Assembly: GCF_002563925.1 (NCBI RefSeq)
Contig: NZ_PDJD01000001.1
Span: 998,973-1,062,972, forward strand
DNA length: 64,000 nucleotides
Direction: 5' to 3'
Origin: Serinibacter salmoneus
GTDB lineage: Bacteria; Actinomycetota; Actinomycetes; Actinomycetales; Beutenbergiaceae
Position numbers and translations under genes: made by a program. Position 1 is the first letter of the stretch; each line of letters begins with the position of its first letter. Shown one piece after another: positions 35,473 through 43,312 of the stretch. A model generated the notes under the pieces. That model saw nothing but the letters and a program-made list of their open reading frames with translations. It had not been told where the DNA came from and did no database searches.

Positions 35473-35566
35473 GGTGTGTGCTCCTTCGTGTGCCAATCGG
35501 GGAGGTCCCCCGAACGGGTTCGGCGTCGGTGACGCCTGCGGAGGCCGAGGTACGGCACCCGCGTCC

Positions 35567-35591
35567 ATGGGCTCCCGGTTCGGGACCCCAT
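35567..35591 (-). other. Hairpin between gluA and gluB
   Basis: Plus-strand arms ATGGG (35567-35571) / CCCAT (87-91) with inner CCCG/CGGG pairing across a 2-nt mismatch on each side. It directly follows the gluA stop. Possibly an mRNA processing or stability element. Confidence 0.4.
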
Positions 35592-35599
35592 CGAGGTGG

Positions 35600-36346
35600 T
35601 CAGTGGGTCAGGATCTTGCCGAGGAAGTCGCGTGCGCGCTCGGACTGCGGGTTGGTGAAGAAGGACTCCGGGTCGGCCTCCTCCACGATCTGCCCGTCGG
35701 CCATGAACACGACGCGGTCCGCCGCCTTGCGAGCGAAGCCCATCTCGTGGGTGACCACGATCATCGTCATGCCCTCCTTGGCGAGGGAGACCATGACGTC
35801 GAGCACCTCGTTGACCATCTCGGGGTCGAGGGCGGAGGTCGGCTCGTCGAACAGGATCACCTTGGGCTTCATCGCCAGGGCGCGGGCGATCGCCACGCGC
35901 TGCTGCTGGCCACCGGAGAGCTGCGCGGGCATCTTGTGGGCCTGGTTCGCCACGCCCACCCGGTCCAGGAGCGCCATGGCCTCCTCGTTCGCGGCGGCCT
36001 TCTTCAGCTTGCGCACCTTGATCGGCCCGAGGGTGACGTTCTCCAGGATCGTCTTGTGCGCGAACAGGTTGAAGGACTGGAAGACCATGCCGACGTCGGA
36101 GCGCAGCCGCGCGAGCGCCTTGCCCTCCTGCGGGAGCGGCTGCCCGTCCAACTCGATGACCCCGTCATCGATCGTCTCCAGGCGGTTGATGGCCCGGCAC
36201 AGGGTCGACTTCCCGGAGCCGGACGGTCCGATGACGACGATCACCTCGCCGCGGTCGACCTCGAGGTTGATGTCCTGGAGCACGTGCAACTCGCCGAAAT
36301 GCTTGTTGACGGCGGCCAGGCGCACCAGAGGTTGCGTATCGCTCAT
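35600..36346 (-). CDS. gluA: Glutamate-type ABC transporter ATP-binding protein (GluA-like)
   Basis: 248 aa, the usual size for GlnQ/HisP-like ATPases. Walker [10 protein letters not shown] (about residue 40), Q-loop FQSFNLF, signature LSGGQQQR, Walker [14 protein letters not shown] and the H-loop VVTHEMGF are all present. It powers glutamate uptake through GluC/GluD. It is first in the operon, and the 248-bp gap to miaB holds both divergent promoters. On the minus strand TACGTT near 36407 is a possible -10. No corynebacterial AmtR box is seen. Confidence 0.94.
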   Translation of the reverse strand: MSDTQPLVRLAAVNKHFGELHVLQDINLEVDRGEVIVVIGPSGSGKSTLCRAINRLETIDDGVIELDGQPLPQEGKALARLRSDVGMVFQSFNLFAHKTILENVTLGPIKVRKLKKAAANEEAMALLDRVGVANQAHKMPAQLSGGQQQRVAIARALAMKPKVILFDEPTSALDPEMVNEVLDVMVSLAKEGMTMIVVTHEMGFARKAADRVVFMADGQIVEEADPESFFTNPQSERARDFLGKILTH

Positions 36347-36580
36347 CGTGTTCCCCCTGAGTCGGTGCCCGAAGCAGGCACTGGCTGGTGTGTCATCCCA
36401 GGAACGTAGTCCGCAATTGTTGCGCGTTGGTTAGCGGGCGTGTCACAGCTTCACAACGATTCGGTCACGACCGGACGATATCGGGCGGTGACCAGCGGTA
36501 ACGGGCCGTTCGATGAGTCGTGTACGACCGTCACGACGACCCTCGTGCACGGGCACCGCCGCGCCCGAAGGGCGGTTTCG

Positions 36581-36586
36581 TAGGAT
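36581..36586 (+). promoter_or_regulatory. -10 element (TAGGAT) for leaderless miaB
   Basis: TAGGAT ends 8 nt before GTG 36595, and supports that start over longer in-frame options. Confidence 0.55.
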
Positions 36587-36594
36587 GGGTCGCC

Positions 36595-38223
36595 GTGAGC
36601 ACCACCCTCCCCGCGCCCGACGCCGCGCCCACCGCTGCGAGCCCTGCCGCACCCGACCCCGCCGCGGGCGCGCTAGGCGATGCCGACGCCCACCCGCGCC
36701 GCTACGTCATCCGCACCCTGGGGTGCCAGATGAACGTGCACGACTCCGAGCGCATGGCCGGCCTCCTGGACGGCATGGGCATGGTCCCCGCCCACCAGGG
36801 GACCGTCGGCAGCGACGTCGTCGCGGAGGCCAAGCACGCCGACGTCGTGGTGATCAACACCTGCGCGGTGCGGGAGAACGCTGCCACCCGCCTGTACGGC
36901 AACCTCGGCAGGCTCGCCGCGCTCAAGCGCGAACGCCCAGGCCTGCAGATCGCCGTCGGCGGCTGCATGGCGCAGCAGGACCGGGACCGGATCGTGGAGA
37001 AGGCGCCCTGGGTCGACGTCGTGTTCGGCACCCACAACATCGACGCCCTGCCGGTGCTGCTGGAGCGTGCCCGCCACAACGAGGAGGCGCAGGTCGAGAT
37101 CCACGAGTCCCTGCAGGTCTTCCCCTCCACCCTGCCCACGCGCCGCGAGAGCGTCTACGCCGGATGGGTCTCCATCTCGGTGGGCTGCAACAACACCTGC
37201 ACGTTCTGCATCGTGCCGCACCTGCGCGGCAAGGAACGCGACCGCCGCCCGGGGGATGTGCTCGCCGAGGTCCGCTCGCTCGTGGACGCCGGGGCCCTGG
37301 AGGTGACCCTGCTGGGGCAGAACGTCAACTCCTACGGCGTCTCCTTCGGGGAGCGGGACGCGTTCGCTCGTCTGCTGCGCGCCTGCGGCCAGGTCGAGGG
37401 CCTGGAGCGCGTCCGGTTCACCAGCCCACACCCGGCCGCCTTCACCGATGACGTCATCGCGGCCATGGCCGAGACGCCGAACGTGATGCCGAGCCTGCAC
37501 ATGCCGCTGCAGTCCGGTTCCGATCGGATCCTGCGCGCCATGCGCCGCTCCTACCGCAGCGCGAAGTTCCTGGGCATCCTGGAGAAGGTGCGGGCCGTCA
37601 TGCCCGACGCCGCCATCACCACCGACATCATCGTCGGCTTCCCCGGGGAGACCGAGGAGGACTTCGCCGAGACGCTGCGGGTGGTGGAGGCCTCGCGGTT
37701 CTCCGCCGCCTTCACCTTCCAGTACTCCCCGCGCCCCGGCACCCCGGCCGCCGACCTGCCCGACCAGGTGCCCGCCGAGGTGGTGGCGGAGCGGTACGGA
37801 CGGCTGATCGCGCTGCAGGAGCGCATCAGCGCGGAGGAGAACGCCGCCCTCATCGGCCGCGAGATCGAGGTGCTCGTCGCGGAGCAGGACGGTCGCAAGG
37901 ACTCCGCCTCCGGCCGGATCTCCGGCCGCGCGCGGGACAACCGCCTGGTGCACATGGGTCTGGGGGCCGTGCCCGACGGCGCCGCGCACCTGGCCGAGCG
38001 ACCCCGCCCGGGTGATGTGGTCACCACGCGGGTCACCGCCTCGGCGCCGCACCACCTCATTGCGGACGGCGCGCCGATCAGGATCCGGCGCACGGCCGCC
38101 GGGGACGCGTGGCAGCGCCGGGAAGAGGGCGGCGACTCGTGCACACCCAGCCCCGGGGCAGCGAGCACTGCGGCGCCAACCGGACCGGTCTCCCTCGGGA
38201 TCCCCGTGCGCCGGGGCGTCTGA
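36595..38223 (+). CDS. miaB: tRNA-2-methylthio-N6-dimethylallyladenosine synthase MiaB
   Basis: 542 aa. Adds the 2-methylthio group to i6A37 in tRNAs; works after MiaA, encoded 1 kb downstream. The UPF0004 domain has its three cluster cysteines in [16 protein letters not shown] and GGCMAQQD. The radical SAM motif is CNNTCTFC (C-x3-C-x2-C, about residues 198-205). A TRAM RNA-binding domain follows (about 430-500). An unusual 45-residue Ser/Pro/Arg tail follows the TRAM domain and looks disordered. The start (VSTTLPAPD) is fixed by the -10 element. Confidence 0.96.
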   Translation: MSTTLPAPDAAPTAASPAAPDPAAGALGDADAHPRRYVIRTLGCQMNVHDSERMAGLLDGMGMVPAHQGTVGSDVVAEAKHADVVVINTCAVRENAATRLYGNLGRLAALKRERPGLQIAVGGCMAQQDRDRIVEKAPWVDVVFGTHNIDALPVLLERARHNEEAQVEIHESLQVFPSTLPTRRESVYAGWVSISVGCNNTCTFCIVPHLRGKERDRRPGDVLAEVRSLVDAGALEVTLLGQNVNSYGVSFGERDAFARLLRACGQVEGLERVRFTSPHPAAFTDDVIAAMAETPNVMPSLHMPLQSGSDRILRAMRRSYRSAKFLGILEKVRAVMPDAAITTDIIVGFPGETEEDFAETLRVVEASRFSAAFTFQYSPRPGTPAADLPDQVPAEVVAERYGRLIALQERISAEENAALIGREIEVLVAEQDGRKDSASGRISGRARDNRLVHMGLGAVPDGAAHLAERPRPGDVVTTRVTASAPHHLIADGAPIRIRRTAAGDAWQRREEGGDSCTPSPGAASTAAPTGPVSLGIPVRRGV

Positions 38224-38258
38224 CCTCCGCCGACGCCACCGACTGCACCGCCCCTGTC

Positions 38259-38684
38259 TCAGGGCGCTGGGACAGAGCTCGCCAGGGCTCGCAGCGCGGT
38301 GCGGGTCACCTCCACCGCGATCTCCACGTGCTCGTCCAACTGCGTGGTGGTCATGCCCTCCGCGATCGGTATCGCCATGTGCGCGCGCACGGTGACGCCC
38401 GTCTGCTCGCTGTCGTGGCTGCGAACGACCGCGAGGGTGGGGATCGCTCGGTCGCGATTCCAGTCATTGACCAGGTGGGCGAGGGCCGCACCCGCTGAGG
38501 CCGGCAGGGTCCGGGACCACCGGGTCGAGACCACCAGGTCGGTCGGCGTCACCGCGATGCGGTAGGCGTGCCCCTCGACTTGACCCTTGACACCGTCCGG
38601 TTCGTCTCGGACGTACTCCCCGCGCGCCGAGGCCACGGCACGCACGTGCTCCAGCGTGATCGCGCGCGTGGGGTCCCCGTTCAC
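38259..38684 (-). CDS. YbjN-fold protein, second of a tandem pair
   Basis: 141 aa. A YbjN/type III secretion chaperone-like domain: DLVVSTRWSRTL, then HLVNDWNRDRAIPTLAVV and LDEHVEIAVEVTRTAL. It has no signal peptide or membrane segment. Its GTG overlaps the upstream paralogue's stop (GTGA), so the two are coupled. It resembles that neighbour in the W-N and QLD-x-H positions, which suggests an old duplication. YbjN proteins are poorly understood; roles in stress response and motility have been proposed in enterobacteria. Convergent with miaB. Confidence 0.8.
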   Translation of the reverse strand: MNGDPTRAITLEHVRAVASARGEYVRDEPDGVKGQVEGHAYRIAVTPTDLVVSTRWSRTLPASAGAALAHLVNDWNRDRAIPTLAVVRSHDSEQTGVTVRAHMAIPIAEGMTTTQLDEHVEIAVEVTRTALRALASSVPAP

Positions 38685-39229
38685 GCCTCGTCCGCCAGGA
38701 TCGGGTCGGGGAAGTGCTCGTCCAGGGAGTCGAACACCAGGCTCCCGGAACTCAGGCTCAGGCTCAGATGGTTGTCGAGTTGGGCGTCGCTCAGGCCGGC
38801 GGTGACCGGGAGCGCCGTCTCGGCCAGCACGTGAACCCGGCCGTCGTCCCCGACGCGTAGGTAGCACTTCGGCCGCACGTTCGTGGCGTTCCAGCGGTTG
38901 GCGAACTCCAGCAGGTCCGTACGGCGGGGGATCCCGCCCTGCCGTGCCCACCGGCCACGGACCAGCAGCAACCGCTCGTGGACGAGGGTGAAGGTGAAGA
39001 GTCGATACCCCCACAGGCCACAGAGTTCGCCCTGCTCGTCGCGCAGGTATCGGTAGTCCAGGCGCGTGAGTGCCTGTGCGATGCGCTCGGTCGTCATGGG
39101 CCGGACGATGGCGTTGCGGGAGGGCGGCTCGCCGGACCCGGCAGGTGCGTGCTGCCCGGGCGGGACATGCTCGGGTGCGCCGCGGGCACCCTGGATCGCG
39201 CGACGGAACCTGCTCCAGCCTCGGACCAC
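38681..39229 (-). CDS. YbjN-fold protein, first of a tandem pair
   Basis: 182 aa from GTG 39229. The YbjN-like domain covers about residues 45-175 (WGYRLFTFTLVHERLLLVRG, EFANRWNATNVRPKCYL, SDAQLDNHLSLSLSS). The first 44 residues are basic and Gly/Pro-rich. An internal ATG (39097, MTTERIAQAL) would give only the domain, but a TAGACT -10 element 6 nt before 39229 favours the longer form. Tandem YbjN pairs with one stop/start overlap may act as a heterodimer; this is inference. Confidence 0.8.
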   Translation of the reverse strand: MVRGWSRFRRAIQGARGAPEHVPPGQHAPAGSGEPPSRNAIVRPMTTERIAQALTRLDYRYLRDEQGELCGLWGYRLFTFTLVHERLLLVRGRWARQGGIPRRTDLLEFANRWNATNVRPKCYLRVGDDGRVHVLAETALPVTAGLSDAQLDNHLSLSLSSGSLVFDSLDEHFPDPILADEA

Positions 39230-39262
39230 GCACCCAGTCTACGGCGGGTAGCGTCGGTGCCC
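39230..39262. promoter_or_regulatory. Compact divergent leaderless promoters: YbjN pair / miaA
   Basis: In a 33-bp gap, TAGACT on the minus strand (39236-39241) ends 6 nt before GTG 39229, and TAGCGT on the plus strand (39249-39254) ends 8 nt before miaA GTG 39263. The two -10 elements are 7 bp apart, so each -35 region must lie inside the other gene's transcribed part. Confidence 0.55.
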
Positions 39263-40186
39263 GTGTCAGTCGTACTCGCCCTCGTGGGCGCCACCGCCAC
39301 CGGCAAGAGTGCCGCGGCCCTCGCCCTCGCGCAGCGTCACGACCTCGAGGTGATCAATGCCGACGCCATGCAGCTCTACCGCGGCATGGACATCGGGACC
39401 GCCAAGACGCCCCCCGCGCAGCGGGCGGGCGTGCCGCACCACCTCCTGGACATCCTGGAGGTGACGCAGGAGGCCGCCGTGGCGGACTATCAGGTGCTGG
39501 CTCGGCGGTGCATCGCCGAGGTGATCGCCCGCGGGCGCACCCCGGTGCTCGTGGGCGGCTCCGGCCTGTACCTGCGCGCCACCCTGGACCACCTGGAGTT
39601 CCCGGCGACCGACCCGGCCGTGCGGGCCCGGTGGGAGGAACGCGGCGAGCGCGAGGGGCCCGGCATGCTGCACGCCGAGCTGGAACGTCTCGATCCCGCC
39701 TCCGCCGAGCGGATCGGCAGCCGCAACACCAGGCGCCTGGTGCGCGCCCTGGAGGTCATCGAGCTCACCGGTCGGCCGTACTCGGCCACGCTGCCGACCT
39801 ATACCTACGCGGACCTGGGCGTCGACGCCGTCGTGCAGGTCGGCCTGCGGGTGCCGCGCGAGCAGCTGCTGGAGCGCATCGCCTCGCGGGCCGAGGCCAT
39901 GTTCGACTCGGGTCTGCTGGCCGAGACCGAGCACCTGCGCGAACTCGGCCTGGAGCGCGGCGTGACTGCCTCGCGCGCCGTCGGCTACGCGCAGGCCCTC
40001 GCGGTCCTGGACGGCCGACTCACCCGCGCGGAGGGCATCGAGCAGACCAGCATCGCCACCCGCCAGGTGGCACGCCGCCAGGTCAGTTGGTTCGGGCGGG
40101 ACCCGCGCATCACCTGGCTGGAGGGCACGGCGGGCCTGGACGCCCAAGTCGCCGGGATCGAGCGCGCCGTAGGCTGGACGTCATGA
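39263..40186 (+). CDS. miaA: tRNA dimethylallyltransferase MiaA
   Basis: 307 aa. Adds dimethylallyl to N6 of A37 in tRNAs, the substrate for MiaB. Walker A is GATATGKSAAALAL near the N-terminus. The NADAMQLYRGMDIGTAKT motif and the later TRRLVRALEV and SRAVGYAQA helices match the family. The GTG 39263 (VSVVLALVG) puts the P-loop at the standard distance and follows a TAGCGT -10. The 3' end overlaps dapF by four bases. Confidence 0.97.
   Translation: MSVVLALVGATATGKSAAALALAQRHDLEVINADAMQLYRGMDIGTAKTPPAQRAGVPHHLLDILEVTQEAAVADYQVLARRCIAEVIARGRTPVLVGGSGLYLRATLDHLEFPATDPAVRARWEERGEREGPGMLHAELERLDPASAERIGSRNTRRLVRALEVIELTGRPYSATLPTYTYADLGVDAVVQVGLRVPREQLLERIASRAEAMFDSGLLAETEHLRELGLERGVTASRAVGYAQALAVLDGRLTRAEGIEQTSIATRQVARRQVSWFGRDPRITWLEGTAGLDAQVAGIERAVGWTS
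40170..40175 (+). promoter_or_regulatory. -10 element (TAGGCT) for dapF inside the miaA end
   Basis: TAGGCT ends 7 nt before the dapF ATG 40183 and lies in the last miaA codons, so dapF may have its own leaderless transcript besides read-through. Confidence 0.5.
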
Positions 40187-41094
40187 CGCTTCGCGGCCAG
40201 CGCCTGACCAAGGGACACGGAACCGGCAACGACTTCCTGCTGTTCACCGACCCCGACGCCGAGATCGCCGTGAACGCGCAGGAGGTGGCGGCGCTGTGCT
40301 CGCGGCACCACGGCGTGGGGGCCGACGGCGTGATCCGGGTGGCGCGCACCGCGGCGCTCGCGGCCGGCGAGAGCGTCGCGGCGCGCCTGGCGACCGACCA
40401 CCCCGAGGCGGAGTGGTTCATGGACTACCGCAATGCCGATGGCTCGCTCGCGGAGATGTGCGGCAACGGCGTGCGGGTCTTCGTGCGCTACCTGATCGCC
40501 GAGGGCCTCGTGACACTCGGCGACGGGGAGATCCTCGCGATCGGCACCCGCGCCGGGGTGAAGTGGGTCAAGCGCGACGGCGAGGAGTTCGCCGTGGCGA
40601 TGGGGCTGTGGAGCGCGCCCGGGGGCGAGGAGGCGCTGCGCCTGGGGGCCGACGCCGCGGTCGAGGTCGACGGCATCGAGGGCGCACGCCCGGGGCTGTC
40701 GATCGCGATGCCCAATCCGCACGTGGTGCTGGCGGTCGCGAGCGAGGAGGAGGTCGCTGCGGCGAACCTGCTGCGCACGCCTCGGGTGCAGCCCGTCCCC
40801 ACCGATGGGACCAACGTGGAGATCGTGCACCCGATGGGCGAGACCGAGACGCCCGACGGCCTGGTCGGGGTGCTGCGGATGCGGGTCCACGAGCGGGGGT
40901 CCGGTGAGACGCAGTCCTGCGGCACCGGGGCGTGTGCCGCCGCCATCGCGGCCCGGGTGTGGATGGGCGAGGGTGCGCCGGAGCGCTGGATCGTGCACGT
41001 GCCTGGTGGCACGGTGCGGGTGCGGATCTGGCCGGATGCGCAGGTCGAGCTCGCGGGCCCCGCCGAGCTGGTCGCCGACGTCACGCTGCGCTGA
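40183..41094 (+). CDS. dapF: Diaminopimelate epimerase
   Basis: 303 aa. Interconverts LL- and meso-DAP, supplying lysine and cell-wall precursor. The two catalytic cysteines lie in EMCGNGVRVF and SCGTGACAAAI. The N-terminus has KGHGTGNDF, and VEIVHPMG is conserved. The ATG overlaps the miaA stop. meso-DAP made here would fit a DAP-type peptidoglycan or simply lysine synthesis; the window cannot tell which. Confidence 0.97.
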   Translation: MTLRGQRLTKGHGTGNDFLLFTDPDAEIAVNAQEVAALCSRHHGVGADGVIRVARTAALAAGESVAARLATDHPEAEWFMDYRNADGSLAEMCGNGVRVFVRYLIAEGLVTLGDGEILAIGTRAGVKWVKRDGEEFAVAMGLWSAPGGEEALRLGADAAVEVDGIEGARPGLSIAMPNPHVVLAVASEEEVAAANLLRTPRVQPVPTDGTNVEIVHPMGETETPDGLVGVLRMRVHERGSGETQSCGTGACAAAIAARVWMGEGAPERWIVHVPGGTVRVRIWPDAQVELAGPAELVADVTLR

Positions 41095-41130
41095 TCGGGC
41101 AGGGTGCGCCGCGCCCGAGCGGGCCGTGCC

Positions 41131-41745
41131 TCAGGCGGCGGGATGAGTCCGTGGCCGCACGCGCAGCACCCGGAAGCCCTTCTCGCTGGCCACCCGCTCA
41201 CAGGGCATCGCCAGCGACTCCTGGATCCACCGGGCGAGGGAGTCCGAGCCCAGGTTCCGGGCCACCACGAGGTGCGCCTCGCCGTCGGGCCGCAACCGGG
41301 CGAGCCACCCCTTGAGCATGCCGTGCAGCACCTGCTTGCCCACCCGCACCGGCGGATTCGACCAGATCGCGGCGAAGGTGACGTCGCGGGGCATCGCATC
41401 CGGCGTCACCGTGCGCACCCCGCTCAGCCCATGGGCGGCGGCGTTGCGCGCGGTCAGGTCCAGTGCCCGCTCGTTCACATCCATCGCCCACACCCGGGAG
41501 GCCGGCGAGGCCTGGGCCATGGCCAGGGTGATCGGCCCCCAGCCGCACCCCAGGTCCAGCAGATCGCCCGTGGGTGGCTCGGGCACGTGGTCCAGGAGTA
41601 CCCGGGTCCCGGTGTCCAGGTGCTGGGGGGAGAACACCCCGCCGGCGGTCACCACCTCCAGGGCGTGGCCGCGCAGGGTCACCTCGACGGTGCGCAGCTC
41701 GGCGGGGGAGGCTGGCTGTGCGGTGAAGTAGTGGTCTCCGGTCAT
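41131..41745 (-). CDS. Class I SAM-dependent methyltransferase, RsmC-like
   Basis: 204 aa. The SAM loop is LDLGCGWGPITLAMA, followed by DVNERALDLTARNA. The catalytic SNPPVRVGK motif (N-P-P-x) marks an N-methyltransferase acting on guanine or adenine in RNA or on protein, as in the small-domain RsmC/RlmG group. The length equals the single domain of that group. The ATG 41745 (MTGDHYFTAQP) is chosen because TAGGCT lies 7 nt upstream. It is convergent with dapF and divergent from hflX. The target base is unknown. Confidence 0.88.
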   Translation of the reverse strand: MTGDHYFTAQPASPAELRTVEVTLRGHALEVVTAGGVFSPQHLDTGTRVLLDHVPEPPTGDLLDLGCGWGPITLAMAQASPASRVWAMDVNERALDLTARNAAAHGLSGVRTVTPDAMPRDVTFAAIWSNPPVRVGKQVLHGMLKGWLARLRPDGEAHLVVARNLGSDSLARWIQESLAMPCERVASEKGFRVLRVRPRTHPAA

Positions 41746-41752
41746 CGCCCTC

Positions 41753-41758
41753 AGCCTA
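41753..41758 (-). promoter_or_regulatory. -10 element (TAGGCT) for leaderless methyltransferase gene
   Basis: Minus-strand TAGGCT ends 7 nt before ATG 41745. Confidence 0.55.
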
Positions 41759-41821
41759 GGGGTTGCGCTCCTGGGGAAATCCGTGGAACTGCGCGGCGTG
41801 GCGTGGGACGATAGCGGCCTC

Positions 41822-43312
41822 ATGGAACCAGACACCACCAAGCGCTCCGACCGCGACGAGGCGGCACGCGTCGTCGAGCGCATCCTTGCCCGGGCGGGCA
41901 CCGCCGTCATGTCGGGCGACGTCTCCGCCTCCGACGCCGACGGCGAGCAGTTCGATCGCGAGGAGCGCGCGGCGCTGCGCCGCGTGGCCGGGCTCTCGAC
42001 GGAACTGCAGGACGTCACCGAGGTCGAGTACCGCAGCCTGCGCCTGGAGCGCGTGGTGCTGGTCGGCATGTATTCCGACGACGCCGAGATGGCGGAGATC
42101 TCGCTGCGCGAGCTCGCGGCGCTCGCCGAGACCGCCGGCTCCCAGGTGCTGGACGGCCTGCTGCAACGCCGCCGGACCCCCGACCCTGGCACCTACCTGG
42201 GCTCCGGCAAGGCGAGCGAACTCGCCGGGATCGTTGCCTCCACCGGCGCCGACACCGTGGTGATCGACGGCGAACTCGCCCCCTCCCAACGCCGCGCCCT
42301 GGAGGACGTGGTGAAGGTGAAGGTGGTCGACCGCACCGCCCTGATCCTGGACATCTTCGCCCAGCACGCCAAGTCCCGGGAGGGCAAGGCGCAGGTGGAG
42401 CTGGCGCAGCTGGAGTACCTGCTGCCGCGGCTGCGCGGCTGGGGTGAGTCGATGTCCCGGCAGGCGGGTGGTCAGGTCGGCGGCGCCGGCGCCGGGATGG
42501 GCTCACGCGGCCCCGGTGAGACCAAGATCGAGCTGGACCGCCGTCGCATCCGCAACCGGATGGCGAAGCTGCGCCGCGAGATCGCCGCCATGGCACCCTC
42601 GCGCGCCGCCAAGCGCGCCCAGCGCAACGCCTCCTCGGTGCCCGCCGTCGCCATCGCCGGCTACACCAACGCCGGGAAGTCCTCGCTGCTGAACCGGCTC
42701 ACCGGGGCCGGCGCCCTCGTGGAGAACGCTCTGTTCGCCACCCTGGACCCCACGGTGCGCCGGGCGAGCACCCCCGATGGCCGGCCGTTCACGATCGCCG
42801 ACACCGTCGGGTTCGTGCGCGCCCTGCCGCACCAGCTCGTCGAGGCCTTCCGCTCCACCCTGGAGGAGGTGGGCGACGCGGATTTGCTGCTGCACGTGGT
42901 GGACGCGGCCCACCCGGACCCGGAGGGGCAGATCACCGCGGTGCGCACCGTGCTCGCCGAGATCGAGACCCTCGCGCAGATCCCCGAGATCATCGTGCTG
43001 AACAAGGCAGACATCGCCGATCCCGGCGTGCTCGCGCGACTGCACGCCATCGCCCCCCACGTGGTGGCGGTCTCCGCACACACCGGCCGGGGCGTCGCTG
43101 AACTGCGCGACCTCATCGCCGACCTCCTCCCGTTGCCGGCGGTGGAGGTGGACCTCGTGGTCCCCTACACCCGCGGCGACCTGGTCAGCCGGGTGCACGA
43201 GGGCGGCCAGATCCTGCACGAGGAGCACACCGCCGAGGGCACGCGCCTGCACGCGCGGGTCGATCACGCGCTCGCCGCCGCGCTGCGCGGGGAGACCTCC
43301 GCGGCATCGTGA
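41822..43312 (+). CDS. hflX: GTPase HflX
   Basis: 496 aa. Ribosome-splitting GTPase that rescues stalled ribosomes under stress. The N-terminal HflX domain has GSGKASELAGI and QVELAQLEYLLPRLRG. A Gly-rich loop (GGQVGGAGAGMGSRGPGETK) links to the G domain with G1 GYTNAGKSSLLNRL, G3 DTVGFV and G4 NKAD. The ATG 41822 (MEPDTTKRSD) is preferred over 41783; GACGAT (41807-41812) could be its -10. The stop overlaps the helicase GTG by four bases. Confidence 0.95.
   Translation: MEPDTTKRSDRDEAARVVERILARAGTAVMSGDVSASDADGEQFDREERAALRRVAGLSTELQDVTEVEYRSLRLERVVLVGMYSDDAEMAEISLRELAALAETAGSQVLDGLLQRRRTPDPGTYLGSGKASELAGIVASTGADTVVIDGELAPSQRRALEDVVKVKVVDRTALILDIFAQHAKSREGKAQVELAQLEYLLPRLRGWGESMSRQAGGQVGGAGAGMGSRGPGETKIELDRRRIRNRMAKLRREIAAMAPSRAAKRAQRNASSVPAVAIAGYTNAGKSSLLNRLTGAGALVENALFATLDPTVRRASTPDGRPFTIADTVGFVRALPHQLVEAFRSTLEEVGDADLLLHVVDAAHPDPEGQITAVRTVLAEIETLAQIPEIIVLNKADIADPGVLARLHAIAPHVVAVSAHTGRGVAELRDLIADLLPLPAVEVDLVVPYTRGDLVSRVHEGGQILHEEHTAEGTRLHARVDHALAAALRGETSAAS

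Noticed and set aside
41095-41130. Terminator between dapF and the methyltransferase gene
   Set aside because: Only a CGGGC/GCCCG pairing with a large loop is present; too weak to call.
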